A stretch of 47,233 nucleotides of DNA, from contig JACCVM010000026.1 of assembly GCA_013698135.1 (NCBI GenBank), forward strand, positions 1 to 47,233, given 5' to 3'. Position 1 is the first letter of the stretch. Every line of letters starts with the position of its first letter. The stretch comes from Euzebyaceae bacterium. Lineage in GTDB: Bacteria > Actinomycetota > Nitriliruptoria > Euzebyales > Egibacteraceae. Of the stretch, positions 1 to 6,909 are shown piece by piece. The notes under the pieces are model-generated. The model was given only the letters and a program-made list of their open reading frames with translations. It had not been told where the DNA came from and searched no databases. A program made the translations under genes and the position numbers.

Positions 1-303
1 GCGGCCAGCCCGACCGACGAGCTGGCGGCGCGCGGCGAGCAGCTGTTCACCGAGCGCACCTGTGTCATCTGCCACGCGATCACCGGCTACGAAGGCGGCG
101 ATGAGGCTCGCGTGGGACCCGATCTCACCCACTTCCAGGAGCGTGAGAAGTTCGCCGGGTACATCCTGGAGAACAACGACGAGAACCTGACCGCGTGGCT
201 GAAGGACCCGCAGGCGGTCAAGCCGGGTTCCCAGATGCCCAACCTGCAGTTGTCCGACGCCGACGTGGACGCCCTGGTGGCGTACCTGCGCACCCTCGAG
301 TAG
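1..303 (+). CDS. ctaC: Cytochrome c oxidase subunit II, C-terminal cytochrome c domain (partial)
   Basis: The reading frame is open from the first base to TAG at 301-303, so only the last 100 residues are present. A CVICH heme-attachment motif (residues 21-25 of the fragment) and a later GSQMPN, which would supply the axial Met, define a class I cytochrome c domain. Fused to the C terminus of subunit II this is the hallmark of a caa3-type terminal oxidase, where it passes electrons to CuA. The CuA domain and N-terminal helices lie outside the window. Subunit I starts 15 bases downstream on the same strand, which supports the assignment. A free cytochrome c cannot be formally excluded because the start is not visible. 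Confidence 0.85.
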   Translation, partial: AASPTDELAARGEQLFTERTCVICHAITGYEGGDEARVGPDLTHFQEREKFAGYILENNDENLTAWLKDPQAVKPGSQMPNLQLSDADVDALVAYLRTLE

Positions 304-318
304 CGGAGCCGACACCCC

Positions 319-2304
319 ATGGCTGTCACTGCCCAAGAACCGGTCACCCGGCGCAGCGCCTTCCGGCGTCCCACCGCCGAAACCGGAATCTGGAGTTGGA
401 TCACCACGGTCGATCACAAGCGGATCGGCATTCTGTACTGGCTCACCGCCTTCTTCTTCTTCCTGGTCGGTGGCATCGAGGCGTTGCTGATCCGCGTGCA
501 GCTGTCCCGCCCTGAGAACACCCTGCTGTCAGCCGACGCCTACAACCAGCTGTTCACCATGCACGGCCTGACGATGATCTTCTTCGCGCTGATGCCGCTG
601 GGCGCCGCGTTCTTCAACTACCTGCTGCCGCTGCAGATCGGCGCCCGCGACGTGGCGTTTCCTCGGCTGAACGCGTTCAGCTACTGGGTGTTCCTCTCCG
701 CCGGCATCTTCATCTACTCCGGGGTGCTTCTCGGCGGGTTGCCCGACGGCGGCTGGTTCAACTACGCCCCGCTGAACCTGATCGGCCCCGACCCGACCGC
801 CACGGAGGCGGCGGGCCAAATCGCCGTCGCCGAGGCCAACCACATCTCGCGGATGGTCTTCTACTCGATCGGCCTGCAGATCGCCGGCATCGCGTCGCTG
901 GCGTCGTCGGTCAACTTCATCGTCACCATCCTGAACATGCGGGCGCCCGGCATGACGCTGATGCGCCTGCCGATCTTCACCTGGGCCACGTTCGTGACGT
1001 CGTTTCTGATGCTGTTCGCGATGCCGGTCATCGGCGTGGCGCTGTGGCAGCTGATGTTCGACGTGCGCTTCGGCACCAACTTCTTCAACCCGGCCGCCGG
1101 CGGTGACCCGGTGCTCTGGCAGCACATGTTCTGGCTGTTCGGTCACCCCGAGGTCTACATCCTGATCCTGCCGGCCTTCGGGATCGTGTCCGAGGTTCTG
1201 CCGGTCTTCGCGCGCAAGCCGCTGTTCGGCTACTCGGCGATGGTGTTCTCCCTGATCGCCATCGCCTTCCTCGGCTGGGGCGTGTGGGCGCACCACATGT
1301 TCGCCGCGGGCCTGGGGCCGGTGGCAAACGCGGCATTCGGGTTGTCCACGATGTTCATCGCGGTGCCGACCGGCGTGAAGATCTTCAACTGGCTGGGCAC
1401 GCTGTGGGGCGGGCGGATCCGCCTGACCACGCCGTTGCTGTTCGGCGTCGGCCTGGTGGCGATGTTCACCATCGGCGGGCTGTCAGGCGTCACGCACTCG
1501 ATCGTGCCGTCAAACTACCAGCAGACCGACACCTACTACGTCGTGGCCCACTTCCACTACGTGATGTTCGGCGGCTCGATCTTCGGGTTGTTCGCCGGCA
1601 CCTACTACTGGTTCCCCAAGGTCACCGGCCGCCTGCTCGACGATCGTCTCGGCAAGTTGCACTTCTGGCTGATGCTGATCGGCTTCAACGTCACCTTCGG
1701 CCCGATGCACTTGCTTGGCATGGACGGCATGCCCCGGCGCATCTACACCTACGCCGACGGCATGGGCTGGAACTTCTGGAACCTGATCGAGACGATCGGC
1801 GCCTTCATCATTGCCGCCTCGATCGCGGTCTTCATCGCCAACCTCGCGATCACCCGCCGCCGCGGCGAACCGGCCGGGGACGACCCGTGGGACGCGCGCA
1901 CCGTGGAGTGGATGACTACCTCCCCGCCGCCGCACTACAACTTCGAGGAGGTGCCGCAGATCTCGGCCCGTGACGAGCTGTGGCACCGCAAGTACGTGGG
2001 TGGCGCCACGCGCCCGCCGGTCCGGGTGCCCGCGGGTGCGTCGCCTGACCACGACCCGGGCGAGTCCGCCGTGGACGACCAGGCGCAACCTGCCCACGGT
2101 CCCGGACACACCGGCCACGCCGACATCCACATGCCGAGCCCCTCCTACTACCCCGTCATCGCCGCGGCCGGCATGCCGATCGCCGGCTGGGGTGTCTACG
2201 CCGGAGGCCCCGTCCAGGTGGCGCTGCTGGCGCTCGGCGGCCTGCTGATCCTGTCGGGGCTGTTCGGCTGGGTGCTGGAGCCCAGCGCCGAGGAACACGC
2301 CTGA
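319..2304 (+). CDS. ctaD: Cytochrome c oxidase subunit I with C-terminal extension
   Basis: The catalytic heme-copper subunit, which reduces O2 to water and pumps protons in the cytoplasmic membrane. Visible ligands are His82 (low-spin heme, MHGLTM), the HPEVY motif at residues 276-280 containing the CuB His and cross-linked Tyr, the CuB pair His325-His326 (WAHHMF), and His411/His413 (HFHYVMFGG) for the high-spin and low-spin hemes. PTGVKIFNW carries the K-channel Lys. At 661 aa it is about 100 residues longer than a minimal subunit I. After a Pro/His/Asp-rich linker (about 560-605) comes PSPSYYPVIAAAG and two predicted hydrophobic helices ending at VLEP, resembling a small accessory subunit fused to the end. 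A CGGAG sequence lies just before the ATG. It is part of the ctaC-D-E-F-G block. Confidence 0.96.
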   Translation: MAVTAQEPVTRRSAFRRPTAETGIWSWITTVDHKRIGILYWLTAFFFFLVGGIEALLIRVQLSRPENTLLSADAYNQLFTMHGLTMIFFALMPLGAAFFNYLLPLQIGARDVAFPRLNAFSYWVFLSAGIFIYSGVLLGGLPDGGWFNYAPLNLIGPDPTATEAAGQIAVAEANHISRMVFYSIGLQIAGIASLASSVNFIVTILNMRAPGMTLMRLPIFTWATFVTSFLMLFAMPVIGVALWQLMFDVRFGTNFFNPAAGGDPVLWQHMFWLFGHPEVYILILPAFGIVSEVLPVFARKPLFGYSAMVFSLIAIAFLGWGVWAHHMFAAGLGPVANAAFGLSTMFIAVPTGVKIFNWLGTLWGGRIRLTTPLLFGVGLVAMFTIGGLSGVTHSIVPSNYQQTDTYYVVAHFHYVMFGGSIFGLFAGTYYWFPKVTGRLLDDRLGKLHFWLMLIGFNVTFGPMHLLGMDGMPRRIYTYADGMGWNFWNLIETIGAFIIAASIAVFIANLAITRRRGEPAGDDPWDARTVEWMTTSPPPHYNFEEVPQISARDELWHRKYVGGATRPPVRVPAGASPDHDPGESAVDDQAQPAHGPGHTGHADIHMPSPSYYPVIAAAGMPIAGWGVYAGGPVQVALLALGGLLILSGLFGWVLEPSAEEHA

Positions 2305-2353
2305 TGGCAGCACAACCCCAACTGCACTCAAGCAGCGAAAGCGGTAGTGCGCG

Positions 2354-2980
2354 ATGAGTGATATGTCCGCTCCCCTGCCGGGGACCGACTACGAGCACAG
2401 CACCAGCCTTGGCCTGAGCAACAACAAGATGGCCATGTGGACCTTCATCGGGTCGGAGTGCTTGTTCTTCGGCGCGCTGATCTCGACGTATCTGATCTAC
2501 GTCGGGCGCACCAACGAGGGACCGACTCCGGCAGGGATCTACGACGTCCCGTTCACGTCGGTGTCGACCTTCATCCTGCTGATGTCCTCGTTGGGGATGG
2601 TGCTGGCGCTGGCGGCCATCCAGGCCGGCGAGATGCGCAAGTTCCGTACCTGGATCCTGGCCACCGGGTTGATGGGCGCCACCTTCCTCGCCGGGCAGTT
2701 CTACGAGTTCACGGTCTTCGCCGCCGAGGAGTTCAACCTGACCACCAGCCCCTTCAGCTCGTCCTTCTTCGTGCTGACCGGGTTCCACGGGCTGCACGTT
2801 GCGCTGGGCATCCTGATGCTGCTGGCCATGTGGACCGCCTCGATGATGGGACGGTTGCCCCAACAGCTGCACACCACGGTCGAGAACATCGGTTTGTACT
2901 GGCACTTCGTCGACATCGTCTGGATCATCATCTTCACCGTCGTGTACTTGATCCCTGCGGCGACGACCGCACCGGGATAG
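2354..2980 (+). CDS. ctaE: Cytochrome c oxidase subunit III
   Basis: A 208-aa integral membrane protein of the COX3 family. It contains the characteristic GSECLFFGALISTYLIY segment near residue 40, SSFFVLTGFHGLHV in the middle and HFVDIVWIIIFTVVYL at the end; five hydrophobic segments are apparent, as in short actinobacterial subunit III. It stabilises subunit I and its proton uptake path. The chosen ATG at 2354 has only a weak purine-rich upstream region. The 50 bases between ctaD and this start contain a 17-codon ORF (2304-2357) in another frame whose stop overlaps this ATG, so either translational coupling or a small frameshift in the N terminus is possible. Confidence 0.94.
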   Translation: MSDMSAPLPGTDYEHSTSLGLSNNKMAMWTFIGSECLFFGALISTYLIYVGRTNEGPTPAGIYDVPFTSVSTFILLMSSLGMVLALAAIQAGEMRKFRTWILATGLMGATFLAGQFYEFTVFAAEEFNLTTSPFSSSFFVLTGFHGLHVALGILMLLAMWTASMMGRLPQQLHTTVENIGLYWHFVDIVWIIIFTVVYLIPAATTAPG

Positions 2981-2991
2981 GAGCAGCTGCC

Positions 2992-3315
2992 GTGGCAGAG
3001 ACCGAGTACGACAAGGAGCACACCCATCCGGGTGTCGGCCAGTACGTCGAGATCGGCATCATCCTGGCCGTGATGACCCTGCTGGAGGTCATCCTCTTCG
3101 AGAGCTTCGACCGCGGCTTCTCCACCCAGGTCGGCATCCCGGCCTTGATCGTCCTGACGATCCTCAAGTTCCTGCTGGTCGTGCTGTGGTTCATGCACCT
3201 GCGCTTCGACCACAAACTGTTCCGACGGCTGTTCTTCGTCGGCGTCGCCCTGGCGCTCTTGGTGTTCGGGATCGTGGGCGCGAACTTCTACCTCGGCCCC
3301 CAGCCGGGGTTTTAG
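2992..3315 (+). CDS. ctaF: Cytochrome c oxidase subunit IV family protein
   Basis: A 107-aa protein starting at GTG 2992, 8 nt after an AGGAG ribosome-binding site that overlaps the end of ctaE. It has three hydrophobic helices (about residues 19-36, 44-62 and 75-95), and LLVVLWFMHLRFDH at the second helix matches the prokaryotic COX IV family (PF03626). It is a small structural subunit of the heme-copper oxidase. The only ORF longer than this in the frame begins far upstream inside ctaE and is a shadow; the GTG with its Shine-Dalgarno is the better start. The stop TAG is directly followed by the ATG of the CtaG gene. Confidence 0.87.
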   Translation: MAETEYDKEHTHPGVGQYVEIGIILAVMTLLEVILFESFDRGFSTQVGIPALIVLTILKFLLVVLWFMHLRFDHKLFRRLFFVGVALALLVFGIVGANFYLGPQPGF

Positions 3316-4167
3316 ATGCAAGGTATGAGCCACGACCTGAGCTGGCAGCCCCACGCCGACGCATGGTTGCTCGTCGTCGTGCTGCTCGGCGCCTACCTGT
3401 ACGCCCTGTCGGCCTGGGGGCCGCGTTACGCGCCGGGACGGCCCCCCGTCACGACCCGCCAGCGCTGGTACTTCTTCTGCGGCGTTGGTGCGATCTGGGT
3501 GGCCTCGGACTGGCCAATGCACCAGCTGGCCGACACGCTGTTCAGCGTCCATATGAGCCAGCACCTGATCTACTCGCTGGTCGCTGCGCCCTTGCTGATC
3601 CTTGGCACGCCATCGTGGTTGCTGCGCAGGCTGCTGCATCCTCGTCCCGTCGCCGCGGTCTGGCGGGCACTGACCAAGCCCCTGCCGGCGCTGTTGATCT
3701 TCAACGCCTGGGTCGCCGGCTACCACTTCCCGCCGCTGGTCGATCTGTCGGTGAGCAACGACGCGTTCCATGTCGGTGTTCACGCCGTCTGGATCGCGGT
3801 GTCGTTGCTGATGTGGTGGCCCGTGCTCAGTCCCCTGCCGGAGTTCCCGCACTTCTCCTATCCCGCGCGGATGGCTTACCTGTTCGGCCAGTCGATCGTG
3901 CCGACGCTGCCGGCGTCCTTCCTCACCTTCGGCCAGGGACTGCTGTACCGCAGCTATGCGCTGGGCCCGGCTGGCTACGGCATCGACCCGCTGACCGACC
4001 AGCAGGTCGCCGGCCTGCTGATGAAGATCGGCGGCGGGTTCTTCATCTGGATGGTGATCGGCGCGCTGTGGTTCCGCTGGAGCTCCGAGGACGAGCACGG
4101 CGGCCCCGACGTGTTGTACTGGCGCGACCTGGAGCACGACCTGGAACGGGTGAAGACCTCATCATGA
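3316..4167 (+). CDS. ctaG: caa3-type oxidase assembly protein, CtaG family
   Basis: A 283-aa multi-pass membrane protein of the caa3_CtaG family (PF09678), thought to help insert copper into the oxidase. The sequence shows Trp/His-rich segments typical of the family (DWPMHQLADTLFSVHMSQHL around residue 65-85, and AGYHFPPLVDL) and about seven hydrophobic helices. The start ATG abuts the preceding stop codon; ATG at 3325 in the same frame is an alternative only three codons shorter. Position directly behind ctaC-D-E-F supports co-expression with the oxidase. A dispersed palindromic repeat lies 10 nt after its stop. Confidence 0.9.
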   Translation: MQGMSHDLSWQPHADAWLLVVVLLGAYLYALSAWGPRYAPGRPPVTTRQRWYFFCGVGAIWVASDWPMHQLADTLFSVHMSQHLIYSLVAAPLLILGTPSWLLRRLLHPRPVAAVWRALTKPLPALLIFNAWVAGYHFPPLVDLSVSNDAFHVGVHAVWIAVSLLMWWPVLSPLPEFPHFSYPARMAYLFGQSIVPTLPASFLTFGQGLLYRSYALGPAGYGIDPLTDQQVAGLLMKIGGGFFIWMVIGALWFRWSSEDEHGGPDVLYWRDLEHDLERVKTSS

Positions 4168-4176
4168 CCCATCCAT

Positions 4177-4206
4177 GTGTCCTACCGCTTCGCTACTTGA
4201 GGACAG
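4177..4206. repeat. Dispersed palindromic element, copy 1
   Basis: Sequence of the form GTGTCCTA-CCGCTTCGCT-ACT-TGAGGACAGC, with TGTCCT/AGGACA arms around a CGCTTCGCT core. Two further copies occur at 22220-22250 and 26125-26155, in the opposite orientation. This copy fills the gap between the CtaG stop and the cupredoxin ATG at 4208, and its GAGGA right arm lies where that gene's Shine-Dalgarno should be. The similarity across three unrelated intergenic sites is seen directly; mobility is inferred. Confidence 0.7.
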
Positions 4207-4207
4207 C

Positions 4208-4837
4208 ATGAACGACGACCTCCGGCAGCGGGTCTTCTTGCCGATCATGATGCCCCTGGCCGTCATGGTGGGGTTCATCGGCTTCGCGTTCGCGCTGTCG
4301 CGGGTGCTGCTGGCCGTACCCGAGGCGGCAGCGACGACCATCGCGCTGGCCGTGGCCGCCTACATCCTGGTGGTGGCCGCGCTGGTCGCGGCCAAGCCGG
4401 TGATCACCTCACGTGCCTTGGCCGTCGGGGTGACCGTGGCCTGCGTCGCGGTCCTGGCCGCCGGCACCCTCGCCGGCGCCGCCGGCATGCGTGAGCTGCA
4501 CGCCGAGGAAGAGGCCGCCACCGGCGAAGGTGGCGAAGGTGGCGAAGCCCCAACCGGAGAGTCGGCCGGCAACGCCTTTGTCGCCATCGACATCGAGTTC
4601 GAGGCCGCGCCCGAGGAGCTGCCGGCGGGCGACACCACCATCGAGCTGATCAATGAGGGCGCGACCCTGCACAACGTCACCATCGACGACCTGGACCCCG
4701 ACGAGCCCGTCGTGGAAGCGCGGCCCGGCGAGACGCAGTCCGCGCAGGTGCAGCTGGAGCCGGGCACCTACCGCTACCACTGCAACGTTCCCGGTCACGA
4801 GCCCACCATGAACGGTGAGTTCACCGTCCCGTCGTAG
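4208..4837 (+). CDS. Membrane-anchored cupredoxin (type 1 copper protein)
   Basis: A 209-aa protein with two or three hydrophobic segments in the first 100 residues, a Glu/Gly-rich linker (about 100-120) and a C-terminal cupredoxin domain. Candidate copper ligands are His155 (LHNVTI), Cys192, His197 (HCNVPGH) and Met201, the classical His-Cys-His-Met set of a blue-copper site. It would face the outside of the membrane and could carry electrons to, or copper into, the oxidase encoded just upstream. ATG 4208 is chosen because GAGGA lies a few bases upstream; an ORF extension to 4175 merely translates the palindromic repeat. The domain could also be described as plastocyanin/halocyanin-like; the physiological partner is inferred from context. 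Confidence 0.87.
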   Translation: MNDDLRQRVFLPIMMPLAVMVGFIGFAFALSRVLLAVPEAAATTIALAVAAYILVVAALVAAKPVITSRALAVGVTVACVAVLAAGTLAGAAGMRELHAEEEAATGEGGEGGEAPTGESAGNAFVAIDIEFEAAPEELPAGDTTIELINEGATLHNVTIDDLDPDEPVVEARPGETQSAQVQLEPGTYRYHCNVPGHEPTMNGEFTVPS

Positions 4838-4913
4838 ATCAGCGGGTAGGGATGGGTACGCTGCCTGCTCAGCAGGTCGGCACGCGGCCTCGTTCGCATC
4901 CAAGGACACCACG

Positions 4914-6209
4914 ATGAGCGACCAGGCACGGATCGAGTACGACGGTGAGACGTTCGAGACCGCCCTGTTGGAGGGCACGGAGCACGAGCGCGCCATCGAC
5001 ATCGGCAAGCTGCGCTCCTCCACGGGCCTGATCACCTACGACCCCGGCTACGTCAACACCGGGTCGGTGCGCAGCGCCATCACCTTCATCGACGGCGAGA
5101 AAGGGATCCTGCGCTACCGCGGGTACCCGATCCAGCAGCTGGCCGATCAGTCCGACTTCACCGAGACCTCTTACCTGCTGATCCACGGTGAGCTACCGAC
5201 CGCCGACGAGCTAGCGGCTTTCCAGTCCCAGATCACCCATCACACCCTGTTGCGTGAAGACATGCGGCCGCTGTTCGACGCCTTCCCGCGCGACGCCCAC
5301 CCCATGGCCATCCTCTCCGCGGCGACCGCGGCGATGTCGACGTTCTATCAGGACCACTACGACCCGACAGACCCCGACGACGTCGAGGTCTCGATCTACC
5401 GGTTGATGGCCAAGCTGCCCACGGTCGCCGCCGCCGCGTACAAGAAGTCGATCGGCCAGCCCTACGTCTATCCGCAGAACGCCCTTGGCTTCACCGAGAA
5501 CTTCCTCAACATGATGTTCGCGGTGCCAGCCGAGCCGTTCGAAATCGACGACGAGATCGCCCAAGCCCTCGACCTGCTGCTGATCCTGCATGCCGACCAC
5601 GAGCAGAACTGCTCGGCTTCCACGGTCCGGCTGGTCGGCTCGTCGGGCGTCAACATCTACGCCGCGATCGCCGCCGGCATCGCGGCGCTGTGGGGCCGGC
5701 GCCACGGTGGCGCGAACCAGGACGTGGTGGAGACCCTGCTGCAGATCCGCGACTCCGACCAGGACACCGCCTCGTTCGTCAAGCGGGCCAAGGACCGCAA
5801 CGACCCCTTCCGCCTGCCGGGCTTCGGCCACCGCGTGTACAAGAACTACGACCCGAGGGCAAGGATCATCAAGGAGGCCGCCGACAAGGTCGTCGGCAAG
5901 TTGACCGGTCATGACCCGCTGTTCGAGATCGCCCGGGAGCTGGAAGAGGTGGCGCTGCATGACGACTACTTCGTGGAGCGCAAGCTGTATCCCAACGTCG
6001 ACTTCTACTCGGGGCTGATCTACCGGGCCATGGGCCTGCCGCTGGACATGTTTACGGTGGTGTTCGCCCTGGGACGACTCCCCGGCTGGATCGCCCAGTG
6101 GAAGGAGATGTGGGACGACCCCGACACCCGCGCGCTCATCGGACGTCCGCGCCAGATTTACACGGGCGCCACGGAGCGCGCGTACACCCCGCTGGAGGAG
6201 CGGAGCTGA
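4914..6209 (+). CDS. gltA: Citrate synthase (type II)
   Basis: A 431-aa citrate synthase catalysing acetyl-CoA + oxaloacetate condensation, the entry to the TCA cycle. The catalytic triad is intact: His264 (RRHGGAN), His306 (GFGHRVYK) and Asp363 (NVDFYSG), and the oxaloacetate-binding HADHEQN begins at residue 226. The N-terminal beta-rich extension (residues 1-60) is the form seen in hexameric, NADH-sensitive enzymes, although regulation cannot be read here. The ATG at 4914 is preceded by AAGGA and is preferred over an in-frame start 33 codons upstream that gives a low-complexity Arg/Ser leader. A TACGCT hexamer at 4857-4862 could be a -10 element. Confidence 0.97.
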   Translation: MSDQARIEYDGETFETALLEGTEHERAIDIGKLRSSTGLITYDPGYVNTGSVRSAITFIDGEKGILRYRGYPIQQLADQSDFTETSYLLIHGELPTADELAAFQSQITHHTLLREDMRPLFDAFPRDAHPMAILSAATAAMSTFYQDHYDPTDPDDVEVSIYRLMAKLPTVAAAAYKKSIGQPYVYPQNALGFTENFLNMMFAVPAEPFEIDDEIAQALDLLLILHADHEQNCSASTVRLVGSSGVNIYAAIAAGIAALWGRRHGGANQDVVETLLQIRDSDQDTASFVKRAKDRNDPFRLPGFGHRVYKNYDPRARIIKEAADKVVGKLTGHDPLFEIARELEEVALHDDYFVERKLYPNVDFYSGLIYRAMGLPLDMFTVVFALGRLPGWIAQWKEMWDDPDTRALIGRPRQIYTGATERAYTPLEERS

Positions 6210-6218
6210 CCGAGGAAT

Positions 6219-6238
6219 ATTGTTGCATGCTCAACCAT
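6219..6238. promoter_or_regulatory. Imperfect palindrome upstream of yceI (candidate operator)
   Basis: ATTGTTG-N6-CAACCAT between citrate synthase and the YceI gene forms 7-nt arms matching at 6 of 7 positions around a CATGCT centre. It lies in the only AT-rich part of this gap, about 45 bp before the YceI start. Its size and symmetry suit a dimeric winged-helix (MarR-like) regulator, but no regulator gene is adjacent, so this is a proposal only. Confidence 0.3.
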
Positions 6239-6281
6239 TAGGACAAGGGTGAGTTCCGCTTCCCGAGCAGGAGACGATCCC

Positions 6282-6875
6282 TTGAACACCAGCACAACCA
6301 CCCCAACCGCCACTTCCGACCGCATCGCCGCCGGCACCACCGACCCGGCACCTGGCAGTTACCAGATCGACCCGTCGCACTCCTCCCTGGAGGCGGTCGC
6401 CCGCCATCTGATGGTCAGCAAGGTCCGCGGCCGCTTCGGCGACTTCGGTGGCACCATCGTCGTGGCCGACGACGTGACGCAGTCCCGCGTGGAGGTCGAG
6501 ATCGACGCGGCCAGCATCAACACCCACGACGTGCAGCGCGACGGCCATCTGCGCTCGGATGACTTCCTCGACGTCGAGCGCTTCGGTAAGCTGCGGTTCG
6601 TCAGCACGCAGGTCGAGCGCGTCGGGAGCGACTGGAAGGTGCGTGGTGACCTCACCATCCGCGACGTCACCCAGGCCGTGACCCTCGACGTCAGCTACCT
6701 CGGTCAGCTTTCGGACCCGTGGGGCAACACGCGAGCCGCCTTCTCGGCCACGACGCAGCTGGACCGGGAGTCGTTCGGCATGACCTGGAATCAGGCGCTA
6801 GAGGCCGGCGGCGTCGTGGTCGGCAAGACGCTGAACATCGAGCTGGAGATCGAGGCGGTGCTGCAGGCCGAGTAG
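6282..6875 (+). CDS. YceI family protein (lipocalin-like)
   Basis: A 197-aa protein of the YceI family, whose members form an extended beta-barrel binding isoprenoid or other lipophilic ligands. The family signature runs from GSYQIDPSHSSLEAVARHLM (about residue 25) through KVRGRF, the LRSDDFLD(V) block and the C-terminal VGKTLNIELEIEA. No signal peptide is seen, only a Thr-rich start, so it is probably cytoplasmic as in many actinobacterial members. A TTG start at 6282 is chosen because AGGAG lies 8 nt upstream; a GTG at 6249 in the same frame lacks a ribosome-binding site. It is convergent with the gdh gene, separated by 34 bp of GC-rich sequence. Confidence 0.9.
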   Translation: MNTSTTTPTATSDRIAAGTTDPAPGSYQIDPSHSSLEAVARHLMVSKVRGRFGDFGGTIVVADDVTQSRVEVEIDAASINTHDVQRDGHLRSDDFLDVERFGKLRFVSTQVERVGSDWKVRGDLTIRDVTQAVTLDVSYLGQLSDPWGNTRAAFSATTQLDRESFGMTWNQALEAGGVVVGKTLNIELEIEAVLQAE

Positions 6876-6909
6876 GCGCACCCGCCGAGGCCGGGCCGGG
6901 CCGGTCCCA

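Noticed and set aside
4885..4912. Possible fourth copy of the palindromic element before citrate synthase
   Set aside because: Only CCTCGTTCGCAT...AAGGACACC resembles the right part of the element; the left arm and the AGCGAAGCG core are missing, so chance similarity is more likely.
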